A stretch of DNA of 64,000 nucleotides from Cherax quadricarinatus. Its lineage: Eukaryota; Arthropoda; Malacostraca; Decapoda; Parastacidae. Within the stretch, counting starts at the first letter, position 1; each line of letters opens with the position of its first letter. The position numbers and the translations under genes are program-made. The DNA lies in NCBI RefSeq assembly GCF_038502225.1, contig NC_091325.1, positions 33,356,498 to 33,420,497 of the forward strand. The letters are read 5' to 3'. This document shows positions 34,815-45,938 of the stretch, in pieces. The notes beneath the pieces were generated by a model. That model did no database searches. It had not been told where the DNA came from and saw nothing but the letters and a program-made list of their open reading frames with translations.

Positions 34815-36860
34815 TGACTATATTAGTTTTGGGAGTGATTTATAGGCCCCCAAATCTTGATAGGGAGTGTAGTAAACTGCTATGAGACGAAATTCATAAG
34901 GCGTCTAGATATGAAAATGTGTTAATGGGAGATTTTAACTGTAGACAGATTGACTGGAACAATAGAACAGAAAATATTTTGTCTAGGACTTTCTTGATAC
35001 GATTCAGGATTGCTTTTTAAAACAGTTTGTGATAGACCCAACTAGAGAACACAATCTTCTTGACTTGGTTCTTGCCAACAAGGAATCACAAGTTAATAAT
35101 CTTGAGGTTAATGATGAGCTTGGGGAAAGCAATCACATATCACTTACTTTCAAAATATGAGCCAAAACCAGTTCGGAAACACAGAAACGGAGTTTCTGGA
35201 TACGTGAGGGGAAAAAATGCGAACCCGTACCGTCATATTGCCATCGGCGACGGCGTTGTAGGTTTATATAACGAGTCCAACGTCGTCTGGCGGTGGGACC
35301 AGACACTGGGCTCCAATAGCAGCCTCCCGGATTCTACAGTTATTTTAAGTTGGGCGCCACGAACCATCATACCACTACCACGTTTTTGTAGGTACCACTT
35401 CATCACTTTTCTTTTGGCACTTTTCCAGTTTTTTCGAACTGCTTCTCGGATGTTTCTGTAATGATTTTCGAATTTTGCCCTTTCCCAGGGCCTGTTTGGA
35501 TATTGGCTAGGTTCGGATAATGGCAGGGTGGATATGCGAGCTATCACTGTATTATGGAATTACCCAAATAGCTGCAATCAAATCTCTGTCCTAGACTTCC
35601 ACTTTGCCGATTTCATGGGACTGAGAAATTACCTGGATGGGCTAAATTAGAACGACCTGACTATGGGTCAGGCAGGTGGTGTTGGTTCTAATATGATGTT
35701 TTTCAGAGCATAGTTCTAGCTGCCCAGACAACTTATGTTCCAAGTAGGGAAATTAGATTAACCAAAAATGATGCCAAATGGATAAACAATAGATTAAAAC
35801 ATCTCAATGGTCAAAAGAAAAGTATATATAGGCGTATAAAGAGAGGGGATGAGCAGTTAAATAAATATATTCAGTTAAAGAGATAAATAAAAAAGGGAAT
35901 TAGAAAAGCTAAAAGAGATTATGAGGCTAAAATGGCAATGGATTCGAAGACTAACCCAAAATCTTTCTTTCAGTTATATAGAAGTAAGATTAGGAACAAG
36001 ACTGACCCACTCAAAAGTAACTCAGGTCAGATCACTGACAGTGATAAGGAAATGTGTGAAATTTTCAACTCTTATTTTCTGTTTTTACACAGAAATATAC
36101 TAGCGAAATTCCAGAAATAATAAATTATGTAGAACAGGACGATAAGGCACGATTAGGATAACTAGTGACATGGTCCTCAGACAAATAGATAAATTAAAAA
36201 CTAGCAAATCCCCAGGCTCTGATAAACTGTTTGCAAGGGTTTTAAAGGAATGTAGAGAGGAGCTTCTGCAAACCTTTGGCTAGTCTTTTCAACATACCAC
36301 TACAAACTGGCATAGTGCAAGACAAGTGGAAAATGGCAAATGTAATACCAATATGCAAAGGAGACAGGTCCTTAGCTTTGAACTATAGACCAATAAGCCT
36401 TACTTTCATAGTGGGAAAATTTGTGGAATCAATAATTGCCGAGGCAATTCCTGGCCATCTTGAAAGCAGTAATTGATTAATTAATCTCAGCACGGTTTTA
36501 CAAAGGGGCGTTCCTGTCTTACGAATTTGCTAACTTTTTTCACCAAGGTATTTGAGGAAGTAGATCATGGTAATGAATATGATATGGTGTATATGGACTT
36601 CATTAAGGCTTGTGATAGAGTTCCACATCAGAAGCTACTGAGGAAAATTAAGGTACATGGGATAGGAGAATTTTTTTTTCCTGGGTAGAGGCGTGGTTGA
36701 CAGATAGGCAGCAGAGAATTTGCATCAATGGGAAGAAATCAGAGGGCGCGTGTGGTGTTCCACAGGGGTCAGTGTTGGGCCCTTTGTTGTTCACAATTTA
36801 TACAAGCTCCCTTTCCACTGTACTTAATGATATTCTGCGAATTTTAATCATTGACATTAG
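34815..36860 (+). pseudogene. Ruined L2/CR1-group LINE
   Basis: Fragments in all three frames. Endonuclease: GVIYRPPN-like, LMGDFNCRQIDWNN (about 34,925), DPTREHNLLDLVLANKE (about 35,037-35,085), ESNHISLTF. RT: NDAKWINNRLK (about 35,770), KSPGSDKL, GDRSLALNYRPISLT (about 36,360), YMDFIKACDRVPHQKLLRKIK (about 36,590), INGKKSEG, VPQGSVLGPLLFTIY (about 36,757-36,800). The YADD loop is not seen. Multiple stops and frameshifts and an insertion at about 35,160-35,560 make it dead. The order and motifs fit L2/CR1-group elements; the exact clade is uncertain. Confidence 0.75.
35160..35560. other. Foreign segment inside the 34.8-36.9-kb LINE
   Basis: Separates the endonuclease from the RT part of the LINE and is GC-richer than its surroundings. 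On the - strand it holds a 104-codon frame (35,547-35,233) rich in K, R and E (KFENHYRNIREAVRKNWK) with no family I recognise. It could be an inserted repeat or a processed fragment. Confidence 0.4.
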
Positions 36861-36927
36861 AAGCGTGATATAAACAAAAATTTTAGTCAGAGGACGGTGA
36901 AAGAGTATTGGACCCAAATACTACTAC

Positions 36928-36935
36928 TACTATTA

Positions 36936-36986
<51 letters not shown>

Positions 36987-36987
36987 T

Positions 36988-37065
<78 letters not shown>

Positions 37066-37104
37066 TAATAATAATATTAATAATAATAATGATAATAATA
37101 ATTA
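36928..37104. repeat. (CTA)n then (AAT)n microsatellite
   Basis: Pure trinucleotide runs at the end of the LINE relic. Poly-Leu, Thr or Asn frames are artefacts. Confidence 0.95.
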
Positions 37105-37309
37105 GATGTATTTTGGTCCCTGGAAGGTAGCCCTGTATTCCAAAATCCTAGTTCCTTCGGCCTCACTGCTCACGACTAGGATAGTGCAAAGTGCGGCCGA
37201 AGTGGATAATGCAGAGAGTGTTGAAGATTTCAAAGGAATTAGAAGAGGTATTCATATGTTTGATATTATCTTGAAATTAATATCGACAGTTTTTCAATAA
37301 GAATTGATT

Positions 37310-37765
37310 AAGTTAATTCAAATATGGTGTGAATATTATCCAAACATTTCCAAGATACCAAAAAAGACCAATATTTTAAAATACACAAACATATTCAGCT
37401 TGAATTCGCTCAAAAGTTGCATTATCACGTAATGAATATACTGTATGTAACTAGCTTGAAGTTAATCAGATGCAGCACTCGGAAATTATTGCTTCCTTCC
37501 AGAAAAGCGAACTGGGGCCTAGGCAATCTAAAATCAATCCAAACATTTCTCTTAGACTGACCAGGATTTAAGAAAAGATTAAGTTAAGCAAGTCCAGTGT
37601 ATATTACATAAGCTGCTTAAAAAGATCATGAGGGCACACAAAGACATAAAAAAGAACACAGGATAACCAAATAAAGTTAAACACTGTGAATTACATCTTT
37701 TCATAAGAGACATTCTACAATTATTTCACAGAAACCAATTTGATTAATAGAAATTAGCATATGAT
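37310..37765. other. Unassigned AT-rich sequence
   Basis: No coding or repeat signal seen. Confidence 0.5.
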
Positions 37766-37777
37766 AAATGACGTCTT

Positions 37778-38235
37778 GTTGAATTAGACACATGTGCTAC
37801 TCTTGGGTATCTTTATTGAGGAAACGTTTCGCCACACAGTGGCTTCATCAGTCCATACAAAGGAGAAACTTGAAGAACAGGAGGAGAATGAGGTAATCAG
37901 TCCCTCAGCCTTGAGTCGATGTGGACAGTCCATCAATCTTGAAAAGAATACGGCATATGAGCGGAGAAGCAGCTTATAAACCGTAGACAGGTGAGGTGCA
38001 GCAGTCGTAGGTGGTGTCACATTTGTCCAATGTGGAAGTAGGTCGTGCCCAAGGGTTAGGCAAGTGAAGAATTCCCAAGTATTAAGATCCCAAGAAGTTG
38101 CAGTGTCTGACAGGACTGTAGATGAATGGTTCAGAGAACCGACATGTTGTTGAATTTGACACATGTGCAACTCTTGGGTATCTTGCACATGTGTCTAATT
38201 CAACAACATGTCGGTTCTCTGAACCATTCATCTAC
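37778..38235 (-). mobile_element. Hammerhead fold-back retrozyme-like element, more than one unit long
   Basis: Flanked by a 12-bp TSD, AAATGACGTCTT (37,766-37,777 and 38,236-38,247). It begins GTTGAATTAGACACATGTGC, and the same sequence with few changes recurs at 38,149, giving a 371-nt monomer and a partial second one. At about 38,185 it turns back: TTGCACATGTGTCTAATTCAAC is complementary to the start of the second unit, with a 12-base loop. It ends in the family tail (ATGTCGGTTCTC...CATTCATCTACA). The - strand hammerhead at 37,812-37,862 is intact by eye. The unit junction suggests copying from a circular or multimeric RNA, then snap-back. Confidence 0.85.
37812..37862 (-). ncRNA. Type I hammerhead ribozyme
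   Basis: Helix I GGA/UCC plus UAU/AUA, core CUGAUGA, extra A, helix II GCCAC/GUGGC, GAAACGUU. Same design as the five-unit array, although the rest of the monomer differs substantially. Confidence 0.85.
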
Positions 38236-38489
38236 AAATGACGTCTTACACAACCTCACATCAAGAGATTCTTATCCTTGAGGAAAACACAGCATAATAA
38301 GCTTAAGTTATCCAGAAAATACATTTTTCAATTTTCAACAAAATCAACAAAATTTGTACCTGCACATCTTTAACAAATGAAACGTTACATACGTTCATAC
38401 TATGATTTAGCCATTAATCATTGGCGCCGTTCAGAAATATGTCATAATCGGAAGGAAGCATAAACCAGTAGGGGTCATACAGAGCCTGT

Positions 38490-38900
38490 GAATTTTTTTT
38501 TTATATTTTATTGAAAAACGCAATACACAATTATACATGTAGACAATGTAAGCAATGAAACGTATCCCTTATATATATAACAAAAGAAAACTCCACATTC
38601 CCTGCCTTAGCACTAAACTTATACATAAGAAAACACACGTTCAACTAAAAAAGTTTGATACCCCCCAAAAAAATACCCCAACCATCACACATAACATACA
38701 TTTAACTAAACTAAAGACAGTCCACAGCTTCATATACAGGTGGGTTTATTACATCCAAAATTGCAGCCATAAACACAATATGCAATATAACCCAAAGAAT
38801 GTCACAGGTATTGACATTTTACATAAAACTGTATGTACGAAGACATTCTCAATTATCCAAAAATTCTTTACACACTTATTATTGTTGTATATTAAACTTC
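38490..38900 (-). other. Possible 3' UTR of another Tx1-like LINE, cut by the gap
   Basis: On the - strand it ends TCAATAAAATATAAAAAA and is GT-rich, like the tails of the three Tx1 copies. No coding part is visible before the run of Ns. Weak evidence. Confidence 0.35.
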
Positions 38901-39000
38901 NNNNNNNNNNNNNNNNNNNNNNNNNNNNNNNNNNNNNNNNNNNNNNNNNNNNNNNNNNNNNNNNNNNNNNNNNNNNNNNNNNNNNNNNNNNNNNNNNNNN
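38901..39000. other. Assembly gap (100 N)
   Basis: Exactly 100 Ns, the usual placeholder for a gap of unknown size. The 5' LTR and start of gag of the next element are missing here, and any frame reading through it is meaningless. Confidence 0.99.
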
Positions 39001-40293
39001 AGAAGATAGAGCAACTAAGGCAGAATTGTCTGAGCCTAGTGTAGCTCAGTTCTCGCTCACTCCTTCCTTCACTGACACATTAGTACAGAGTGTAGCTGGT
39101 AGGATGACTCAGCCACATACTAGTACAGTGTATGCTACACCTGTATCTAGTTATCCTAGACCAGATCTAGACTCTCAAGGCACGCCTGGACAAGGTGTCC
39201 GACCTAAGGAACGTCCCGACTCAGTCGTTAATTTCCCTACTCCTCCATTACCCACTGGTCCTATCTCTCAGGAACAGTTTAAGAGGTTGGAACGCCTCAT
39301 TATGTTGCAGACTGCACAAATAGAGGCACAGAGGAAATTGAACGAAGAAGATTTCCAGAGAGAAAATGTTCGTCTGGGAAGACAACAGACTGATAGATCA
39401 CAGGACACATTTAATGAGCAGAAAGCTGCCTCTATGGTTCCTAAGTTTTTTGAGTGACTTAGACACCTATTTTGATGTGTTTGAGAACCTGGCACGTGCT
39501 ATGAACTGGCCACGTAAGCACTGGGCTACCTTATTGCACACAGCTCCGACAGGAAGAGCTCAAACTTGTACTGCTGCTTTACCATTTGCCAAGTACATTA
39601 GTTATGATGCTGTCAAGCAAACTATTCTAGAGACATAACTTGTTACCTGTAAGTTATCAAAGCGCATTTCGTACGTTACAACGACGACAAGATCAAACTT
39701 GTGTAGAGTTTGCTCGTGAGAAAAAAGTTGCATTTGAGAGATGGTCTAGAGCTGCTAAATGTTACAACTGCGACAGTCTAGTTCAGTTGTTACTACATGA
39801 AGAGTTTAACAACTGTATGTCTGTTGACATACAAGAATATCTGATCGATCATTCTTCCTCGGATATTCTGGAAACTGCAGCATTAACAGACAATTACGAG
39901 ATTTCTCACAAACTTGTACGTACTAAAACACACAGAAACAAGGTAACTAAAGATTGTCCTAGAAGTTGGCAACCTAAATCAGCTGCTCATTGCCGGCCTG
40001 ATGTACCTGCTACTGTAACTTCTCATACCTTTACCAGGAAAACTCACAATCCTGAATCTGTCTCTGTGGCTAGACAGAAATCTGATATCGAGAAGAAGAA
40101 AGTTAAATGTACCTATTATAACAGAAAAGAACATGCTAGAGAGTATTGCTATAAGTTAGAAAGAGATACGAGAAGCAGTCGTATGGCTGGCGCCCCCACA
40201 CAAGTCGTATCTTCTTCCGAGCAACAAAGGCACCAAAATCCTAGTAATACCTCTGATCCTACTGTTTTAGATAATATTACTCAGAACAGATGA
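39001..40293 (+). pseudogene. Gypsy gag fragment with zinc knuckle
   Basis: Begins in the gap. The first frame is hydrophilic with a coiled-coil-like stretch (QFKRLERLIMLQTAQIEAQRKL). After a frame change near 39,450 comes DLDTYFDVFENLARAMNWP, typical of Gypsy gag. After a stop at about 39,636 the capsid-like part continues (SAFRTLQRRQDQTCVEFAREKK, LLLHEEFNNCMS), then a degenerate zinc knuckle CTYYNRKEHAREYC in which the second Cys is Tyr. The SCAN-like capsid fold is inferred from family resemblance. Confidence 0.75.
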
Positions 40294-40317
40294 CTAGCGT
40301 CAGAAAGTGTATCTGAC

Positions 40318-41113
40318 GAAAAGATTCGTTCAGCGATGAATCCTTACTTTTCGAGAGGTAAAGTAGGATTTGACGAATCACATCTAACTGAGATAATTTC
40401 TTTCAGAGACACTGGCAGTTATCTCACGTTATTGAGATAAGATGTACTGACCATAACTGATGATACCTATTGCAAGATAGATGTATTGTTAGAAGCCTAT
40501 GGAGGGGCTGTTATAAAAGTACCTTTGCACAACGTTTACATTGAAACAAGCTATTATACTGGTTATATTTCAGTGGGTATATCCAGTGGTGTATTTCCCA
40601 TCAGGTCAGTGGACTTGTTGATAGGGAACGATATCCTTCATGCTGGTATATGTAAAGAACCACTTGTGATTGATAACACTGATGATAATTATGCCATTGA
40701 AGCTTGTAGAAAGAAACCTATTTTATTTCCTCTCAGCGCAATTACTAGAGCTATGTCAAAGATACAACAACCATCCTTGTCTCCTGTTGAGTTAGTGGAT
40801 GATAATGATTTGGGCTTGAATATGTTGTTTAGTGACGCTCTGCATCCAGGCTCATTAACACTAACTCCCCCCGGTCATCAACTTAGTCAGGACACTACTG
40901 ACGTTAAATTTCTAACTCATGATGATTTAATCAAGGATCAGTTTGTTGATCAGTCAATGGAAAGACTGAGAGATATAGCAGTTACTGAGAGTGAAGCAAA
41001 GGATCTCGATAATTGTTACTATTATAGTAACGGTGTACTGATGGAGAAAAATACATGTAAGTTGTCAGCTGATAGTGTTTCCACCACAGTCAAGCATCTC
41101 GTAGTGTTACCAG
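40318..41113 (+). pseudogene. Gypsy protease region and linker
   Basis: FRDTGSYLTLL (about 40,405) corresponds to the aspartic protease active site, with DTG kept. A stop follows (TAA at 40,438-40,440), then VLLEAYGGAVIKVPLHNVYI and VDLLIGNDILHAG, typical of the protease C-terminal half. The linker ends in TVKHLVVLPVTFR, which leads into the integrase zinc domain and is cut by the SINE insertion. Confidence 0.7.
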
Positions 41114-41126
41114 TTACATTTCGTGA

Positions 41127-41459
41127 CTCACGAAATCGTAATGACACGATTGCAAACAAACCATACCCCGGCCGGGATTGAACCCGCGGTCAGAGAGTTT
41201 TCAAAACTCCAGCCCGTCGCGTTAGCCACTAGACCAGCTAGCCACAATAAGATTCGTCCAACTAGGTATATTTCTACACCATAGGAAGGTTAGCACTTGC
41301 ATTTGTGGTCACAGTGGTGCCTGTGCTAACCTTCCTATGGTGTAGAAATATACCTAGTTGGACGAATCTTATTGTGGCTAGCTGGTGTAGTGGCTAACGC
41401 GACGGGCTGGAGTTTTGAAAACTCTCTGACCGCGAGTTCAATCCCGGCCGGGGTATGGT
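41127..41459. mobile_element. Palindromic tRNA-SINE fold-back in the Gypsy element
   Basis: A 333-bp insert flanked by the 13-bp TSD TTACATTTCGTGA (41,114-41,126 and 41,460-41,472). Two inverted copies of a tRNA-like SINE meet at a short centre (about 41,300-41,326). The left end (- strand sense) has the extra 3' tail GCAATCGTGTCATTACGATT; the right end stops at GGTATGG. The A box TAGCTGGTGTAGTGG and B box AGTTCAATCCC are visible on the + strand arm (41,382-41,447). Confidence 0.85.
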
Positions 41460-41472
41460 TTACATTTCGTGA

Positions 41473-42041
41473 ACAAGCCATTGATTTTGCTCACAATAGT
41501 CCCATTGGAGGACATTTGGGTGTCAAGAAGACACTTGGTAAACTGTCAAAACATTTTACTTGGCCAAAGATGAAGGAAACAGTAGCTGATCATGTGCGAC
41601 GTTGCCACGTGTGTCAAGTGACAGGCAAGCCAGCACACACACCTCCACCTGCGCCTCTCACTGAGCTTACTAGTAGCAAAGTTCAGTTCATCTGGACTAG
41701 TGATTGTTCAGATTTGTTCAAAAGGTTGAAGCATCTGCTTTCCTCTGTTCTAGTGAAGAGTCCTAATTTCAATCTTCCCTTTTTACATATAGAGGCGAGT
41801 GATTGTGCAGTGGGTGTTGTGCTGCTCCAACAGTCAATATCCACTGATATTCTCCATCCTATATGTTACTATTCATCTAAGCTTAAACGACACCAGAAAA
41901 ATTATGGCACTATTGAGAAAGAGGCTCTAGCTCTTGTGGTGTCTTTGGAACAATTTGACGAGTATTTGGGCACTTCCCCAATTAAAATTTACGTAATTTT
42001 ATCCCCAAATACCTTTTGTTACTTGCTATGTCAAATTCAGT
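41473..42041 (+). pseudogene. Gypsy integrase zinc-binding domain fused to RNase H
   Basis: Integrase H2C2 finger: AIDFAHNSPIGGHLGVKKTL and RRCHVCQ (H, H, C, C in order). Right after PPPAPLTEL, where the integrase core should follow, the sequence becomes the end of RT and RNase H: FIWTSDCSDLFKRLKHLL, FLHIEASDCAVGVVLLQQ (first catalytic Asp), HQKNYGTIEKEALALV (catalytic Glu). The C-terminus degenerates after IKIYVILSPN. The join lies at APLTEL, a short motif expected at both positions in intact relatives, so deletion by short homology is plausible. Frame 41,372-42,041 is open but truncated. Confidence 0.75.
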
Positions 42042-42586
42042 AGAGTAACTTAATCCCTCCAGCCCATATTAACTATGTATACTCATGTCATGTCTAATTA
42101 TTATATTTATATATTCACAGTAGTGGGGATATGTGTGAGGAGACAGAAGCTGAGTGATGAGTGGGTAGTGTTGTGTGGGCGATGTACTGCGTGATGCAAC
42201 ACTGTCCTGCCGCAGACCCTCCCTTCACTACACACCTTAAGCTGTTTAATACTCAGATGTCCATACTGCATAGCATTCCATAACCACTACTTAAGAGTGG
42301 AATGCATTCTCCTCTATTATGATCGAGCCTCATCGTGTCAGGCTTGTGTACGCTATCCCGTCTCTACACTGATGTACATAACCACGAGTATGTGGAGATA
42401 CGATACTGTGTACTGCCCTAGTACTAGGGGCATATCTTATTGTATAGACGCTGTGAAATTATAGAAGTGCTTGGCACAAGAGTGACTCTGATTAATGTTT
42501 ATATTATATTGTTAGTAATGTAACCTGAGTAATCAGTAATGTGAAAGACATAAATGCAACTCCTAGTGCGACCGTTTGTCGTGTTC

Positions 42587-42599
42587 GGGGGGGGGGGGT
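42587..42599 (+). promoter_or_regulatory. Polypurine tract before the 3' LTR
   Basis: A run of 12-13 G lies directly upstream of the LTR start TGCAACCCC, at the position of the primer for plus-strand synthesis. Confidence 0.7.
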
Positions 42600-43881
42600 T
42601 GCAACCCCTGAATGGGTTGCAATATATATAATGTGTATTATGATTATGAATATAATGTATATTACCTTTTCATATAATTCTATACTGCTTATATTTGCGA
42701 TAATAGCTAAATCGTGAATATATTGCTTTATAATATTATTTGACTTAGTTACCTGTTGTGAGGTAGGATGTAACATATTATGTGCTCAGTTCAAGTCTTG
42801 ATTGTCTAACTACTGTAATTATCGTTCCTTGCTCGTTACTCTGCCGGCTTCTGTCTGTGCTACAGCTGTCCACGGAGCTGTCACGTGATCGAGGGGGGGT
42901 GTCATCACCTCGCCTGAAGTATTCAGTCTGGTCTAGACTTGCTGGGTGGTTGGACGTATTCCAGACAAAGTGCCTAAATCTCCCTTATAGGCCCTTGTTG
43001 GAAGACCGTCTCTTGTCTCATTATTGTTAGTTCTGTGAGACTCTGTTCACAGAACATTGTATAGACTTAGTGATTTTCGACGTTGTACTGAGGTTGTGTG
43101 TCGCATAGACACTCTAAACAACTCAGGTCCTGAGCTGTAGCTTCTGACCTAACTTGTATTGGTATCTGTGTATTATCACAGTCGGGGATTTTCTTATGCT
43201 GAACTTAGATTCAGTAGTATGGGAGTTTTGTGACTTTTGTGGAGGATCTGCTGATGGTCCCTACTTAGTTTCGTTATATTATCTCCTTGTTCCTGATTTT
43301 GTGTCACAGTTGCTTGTTATATTGCTATTTGGTTTAGCATTATTTTTGTTGTTCAAGCAGACTGTTCTGATTTCCAGTTGGTCAAGAAGTTAGTTTATTT
43401 GAGGACTTTGTCAGTCACTTGTTTAAGTCTAGTCGAGTCGTGAGACATAGTGAACTACTTAGAGCACTTACACACATACACACTTACTTGTACATATTTG
43501 TAATATCTTATTAAAAGTTAATGTACCAGACGGTACTTAAGAATTATAAATGTGATATGTGCTTTCAGCACAATAATACTGTACTCGAGAGAAGTGATTA
43601 ATATTATTTTGATTACTGTGATTATTATTAATTTAATTTAATTTGATATACGCCTAGACAACTTAAATAATAAATTTATTAAATTTTAATTTCTCTAGTT
43701 AGTAGCCTACCAGTTGTAATCCTGAAGCACTATTGAATCATACTGAATTCTAATGGATAATTGGACAAGGATACTAACTAATTGTTACGAAAACCCAGTA
43801 ACAGGCTGGATGCTAGAAGGGCAGTCCTTTCTAGTATTCACTGGAGATCTCTAAGCTTTTAGAATCGCGTTTTTTGTAACA
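42600..43881 (+). repeat. 3' LTR of the Gypsy element (1,282 bp)
   Basis: Starts TGCAACCCCTGAATGGGTTG and ends TTTTTTGTAACA. It matches the solo LTR at 24,207-25,485 (- strand) along its length. Contains a frame of 79 codons (43,154-43,393) with a hydrophobic helix near its end. Confidence 0.9.
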
Positions 43882-43882
43882 T

Positions 43883-43948
43883 GAACTCAGACATGAGGAG
43901 CTTGAACTCAGACAAGAGGAACTTGAACTCAGACATGAGGAGCTTGTC
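43883..43948. repeat. Three 21-bp repeats next to the LTR
   Basis: GAACTCAGACATGAGGAGCT plus T, three tandem copies with one or two differences, immediately downstream of the LTR. Could be part of the insertion-site DNA. Confidence 0.8.
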
Positions 43949-43989
43949 TATTAGTATACAGTGTACCAACACTAAGTCCTTATTTACCA

Positions 43990-45130
43990 TTATTGGTGAG
44001 CTCAACAGTGAACAATGATCTCCCTGACAAGTTCGCCGTTACTGAGATATTGTCTGGACTTCAGGACTCAGATGTTTTTAAACTTGCTGGCTACATCTCA
44101 TGGATATGTCTATACGCAGAATCATGGAGGTGGCATTGTTGTATACGGGGAAATGATATTTATCAGGCTACGTATAAAATCTGGGACCTCTGAACTAGTG
44201 TGTTCGATGTATAGGCAGGTAGAAAACCCAGTTATGTTTCTAATGAAAAATGTAGATTCCCTTTTCCTTCAACATGAATGTTATAATTGTTGATCTGAAT
44301 CGACATGTCAAAATGTAGGATTCTGATGACCTTCTCCCAGTGATTCACACGAAAAACTGTGGATTTCATTATTCATATCTCTGACTCTTCTCTCTGCTCT
44401 GTATCAGGGACTCCTTAGTGATTACCTCCTGTATAGATCTCTTAGAGAAGTTTTCAATGGAGTTGAGTCTACAAGACACTTAGACGGAACCAGTATTCTA
44501 CATTAATTTGTTTTGTTCTTTATTCAACGTTTTTGCCGATGGCTTTACTCTAACATTACTTATACATGTGATACGATGCCTTTTTTCTCTCAGGAATATT
44601 ATTCACCAGCGTACAGCCATGTTAACCTGCTGAGAAGTCACAAATGTTGATGGTCTCTAGGAAGCATGATGTTAGTACTGAGCAGTGGAAATAATTACTG
44701 GATGTGTCTTGGATCAGGGAACGTGGAGGATATCCTAAGTGAGAGAGTTCACTCTAAAATGTCTGATATGACATGGTAAATCTTGCAAGCAAGATAGCCA
44801 AGAAGATAACAGCACTAAGGGGTATATTGTATGAACCTGATAGCAGAGGCTGCAAAACTCAATATGATGCACAAGTGTTCTCTTGCCTATAATATACTCC
44901 ACTTTCGTGGAACGAATACCAGCCCTTCAGCTCATCCTCAACGTTTGTACAAAGCAGAGGCCGTGCAAGACGACTCATCTCTCATCTAAACCCAGTATCG
45001 TTGGATCTTATCTCAGCAGAACCTTCAACCTCGGAGAGGATTGGGAAGCTCTACTGTTATGTACCAAGTCAATATAACTTTTATTCCACAAGACTGGGAG
45101 ACAACAGTACCCAGACAAAGGTTATATCCT
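43990..45130 (+). pseudogene. Highly decayed LINE (EN and RT C-terminal fragments)
   Basis: About 44,085-44,215 reads HGYVYTQNHGGGIVVYGEMIFI...ELVCSMYRQ, like the start of a LINE endonuclease. About 44,775-44,900 reads LASKIAKKITALRGILYEPDSRGCKTQYDAQVFS, then about 44,910-45,090 PLSWNEYQP and LISHLNPVSLDLIS, like the region after RT in Jockey/I-group elements. The catalytic RT part is missing, and stops occur in all frames. Confidence 0.5.
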
Positions 45131-45580
45131 CCTCGTGAACCTCACTTCTTCTGCCATCATTCCTTCATAGAATGTCTATAGATTGGAACTGGCAAGTGCA
45201 ACATTCAAACATTTATGAGATAAAGTTAATTAGCTAAATTAAATTTTTGACTTTTAGCTGGTTACTACATCATAATTTTTCCAACTTACGTATTTCATAT
45301 AAATATAAATTATTACTTAAACGAGTCTTATAGTTGTGCTAATAAGTCACTTCTGGCATTTGGGAATAAATTTATTAAAAACAGAAAGAAAAAAATTATG
45401 TTGTTTTTTCAAGGCTGTGCATACAATTATACCTTTTTGATATATATTGTTAGGGAAGGATATTAAATTAGCTGAGGTAGGTAACATCCTTTAGCTTATT
45501 TCAGCCTCCAATAACTAATGTTATATCACTGTATAAGAAGGGAAACAAGGAAAGAAGGGTGGTTCAAAACATAGGAAGGT
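45131..45580. other. Unassigned sequence
   Basis: AT-rich, no feature recognised. Confidence 0.5.
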
Positions 45581-45584
45581 AGGT

Positions 45585-45938
45585 AATGTGAAGGGTAGGT
45601 AAAACTCAGCAGTGTCTAGAATGTGAAGGGTAGGTAAAACTCAGCAGTGTCTAGAATGTGAAGGGTAGGTAAAACTCAGCAGTGTCTAGAATGTGAAGGG
45701 TAGGTAAAACTCAGCAGTGTCTAGAATGTGAAGGGTAGGTAAAACTCAGCAGTGTCTAGAATGTGAAGGGTAGGTAAAACTCGGCAGTGTCTAGAATGTG
45801 AAGGGTAGGTAAAACTCAGCAGTGTCTAGAATGTGAAGGGTAGGTAAAATTCAGCAGTGTCTAGAATGTGAAGGGTAGGTAAAACTCAGCAGTGTCTAGA
45901 ATGTGAAGGGTAGGTAAAACTCGGCAGTGTCTAGAATG
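45585..45938. repeat. 35-bp minisatellite, about 10 units
   Basis: The unit AATGTGAAGGGTAGGTAAAA plus CTCAGCAGTGTCTAG is nearly perfect; only single changes (CTCGGC, ATTCAGC) are seen. Looks recently expanded. Confidence 0.95.

Larger units (their letters stand above)
39001..43881 (+). mobile_element. Ty3/Gypsy LTR retrotransposon, 5' end missing, internally deleted
   Basis: Order: gag (39,001-40,293), protease (about 40,318-40,700), integrase zinc-binding domain (about 40,900-41,640), RNase H (about 41,690-42,041), 3' untranslated sequence, G-rich polypurine tract, 3' LTR (42,600-43,881). Integrase material lies before RNase H. That is the order of Gmr1-type Gypsy elements, in which integrase precedes RT. 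Integrase core and RT are both missing, so the deletion removes everything between the integrase zinc finger and the end of RT. A palindromic SINE (41,127-41,459) is inserted with a 13-bp TSD. The element is non-autonomous and dead. Confidence 0.8.

Noticed and set aside
36897..37130. Poly-Leu / poly-Thr / poly-Asn frames
   Set aside because: Trinucleotide microsatellite artefacts.
38555..39457. 300-codon frame spanning the Ns
   Set aside because: It reads through an assembly gap; only the part after 39,000 resembles gag.
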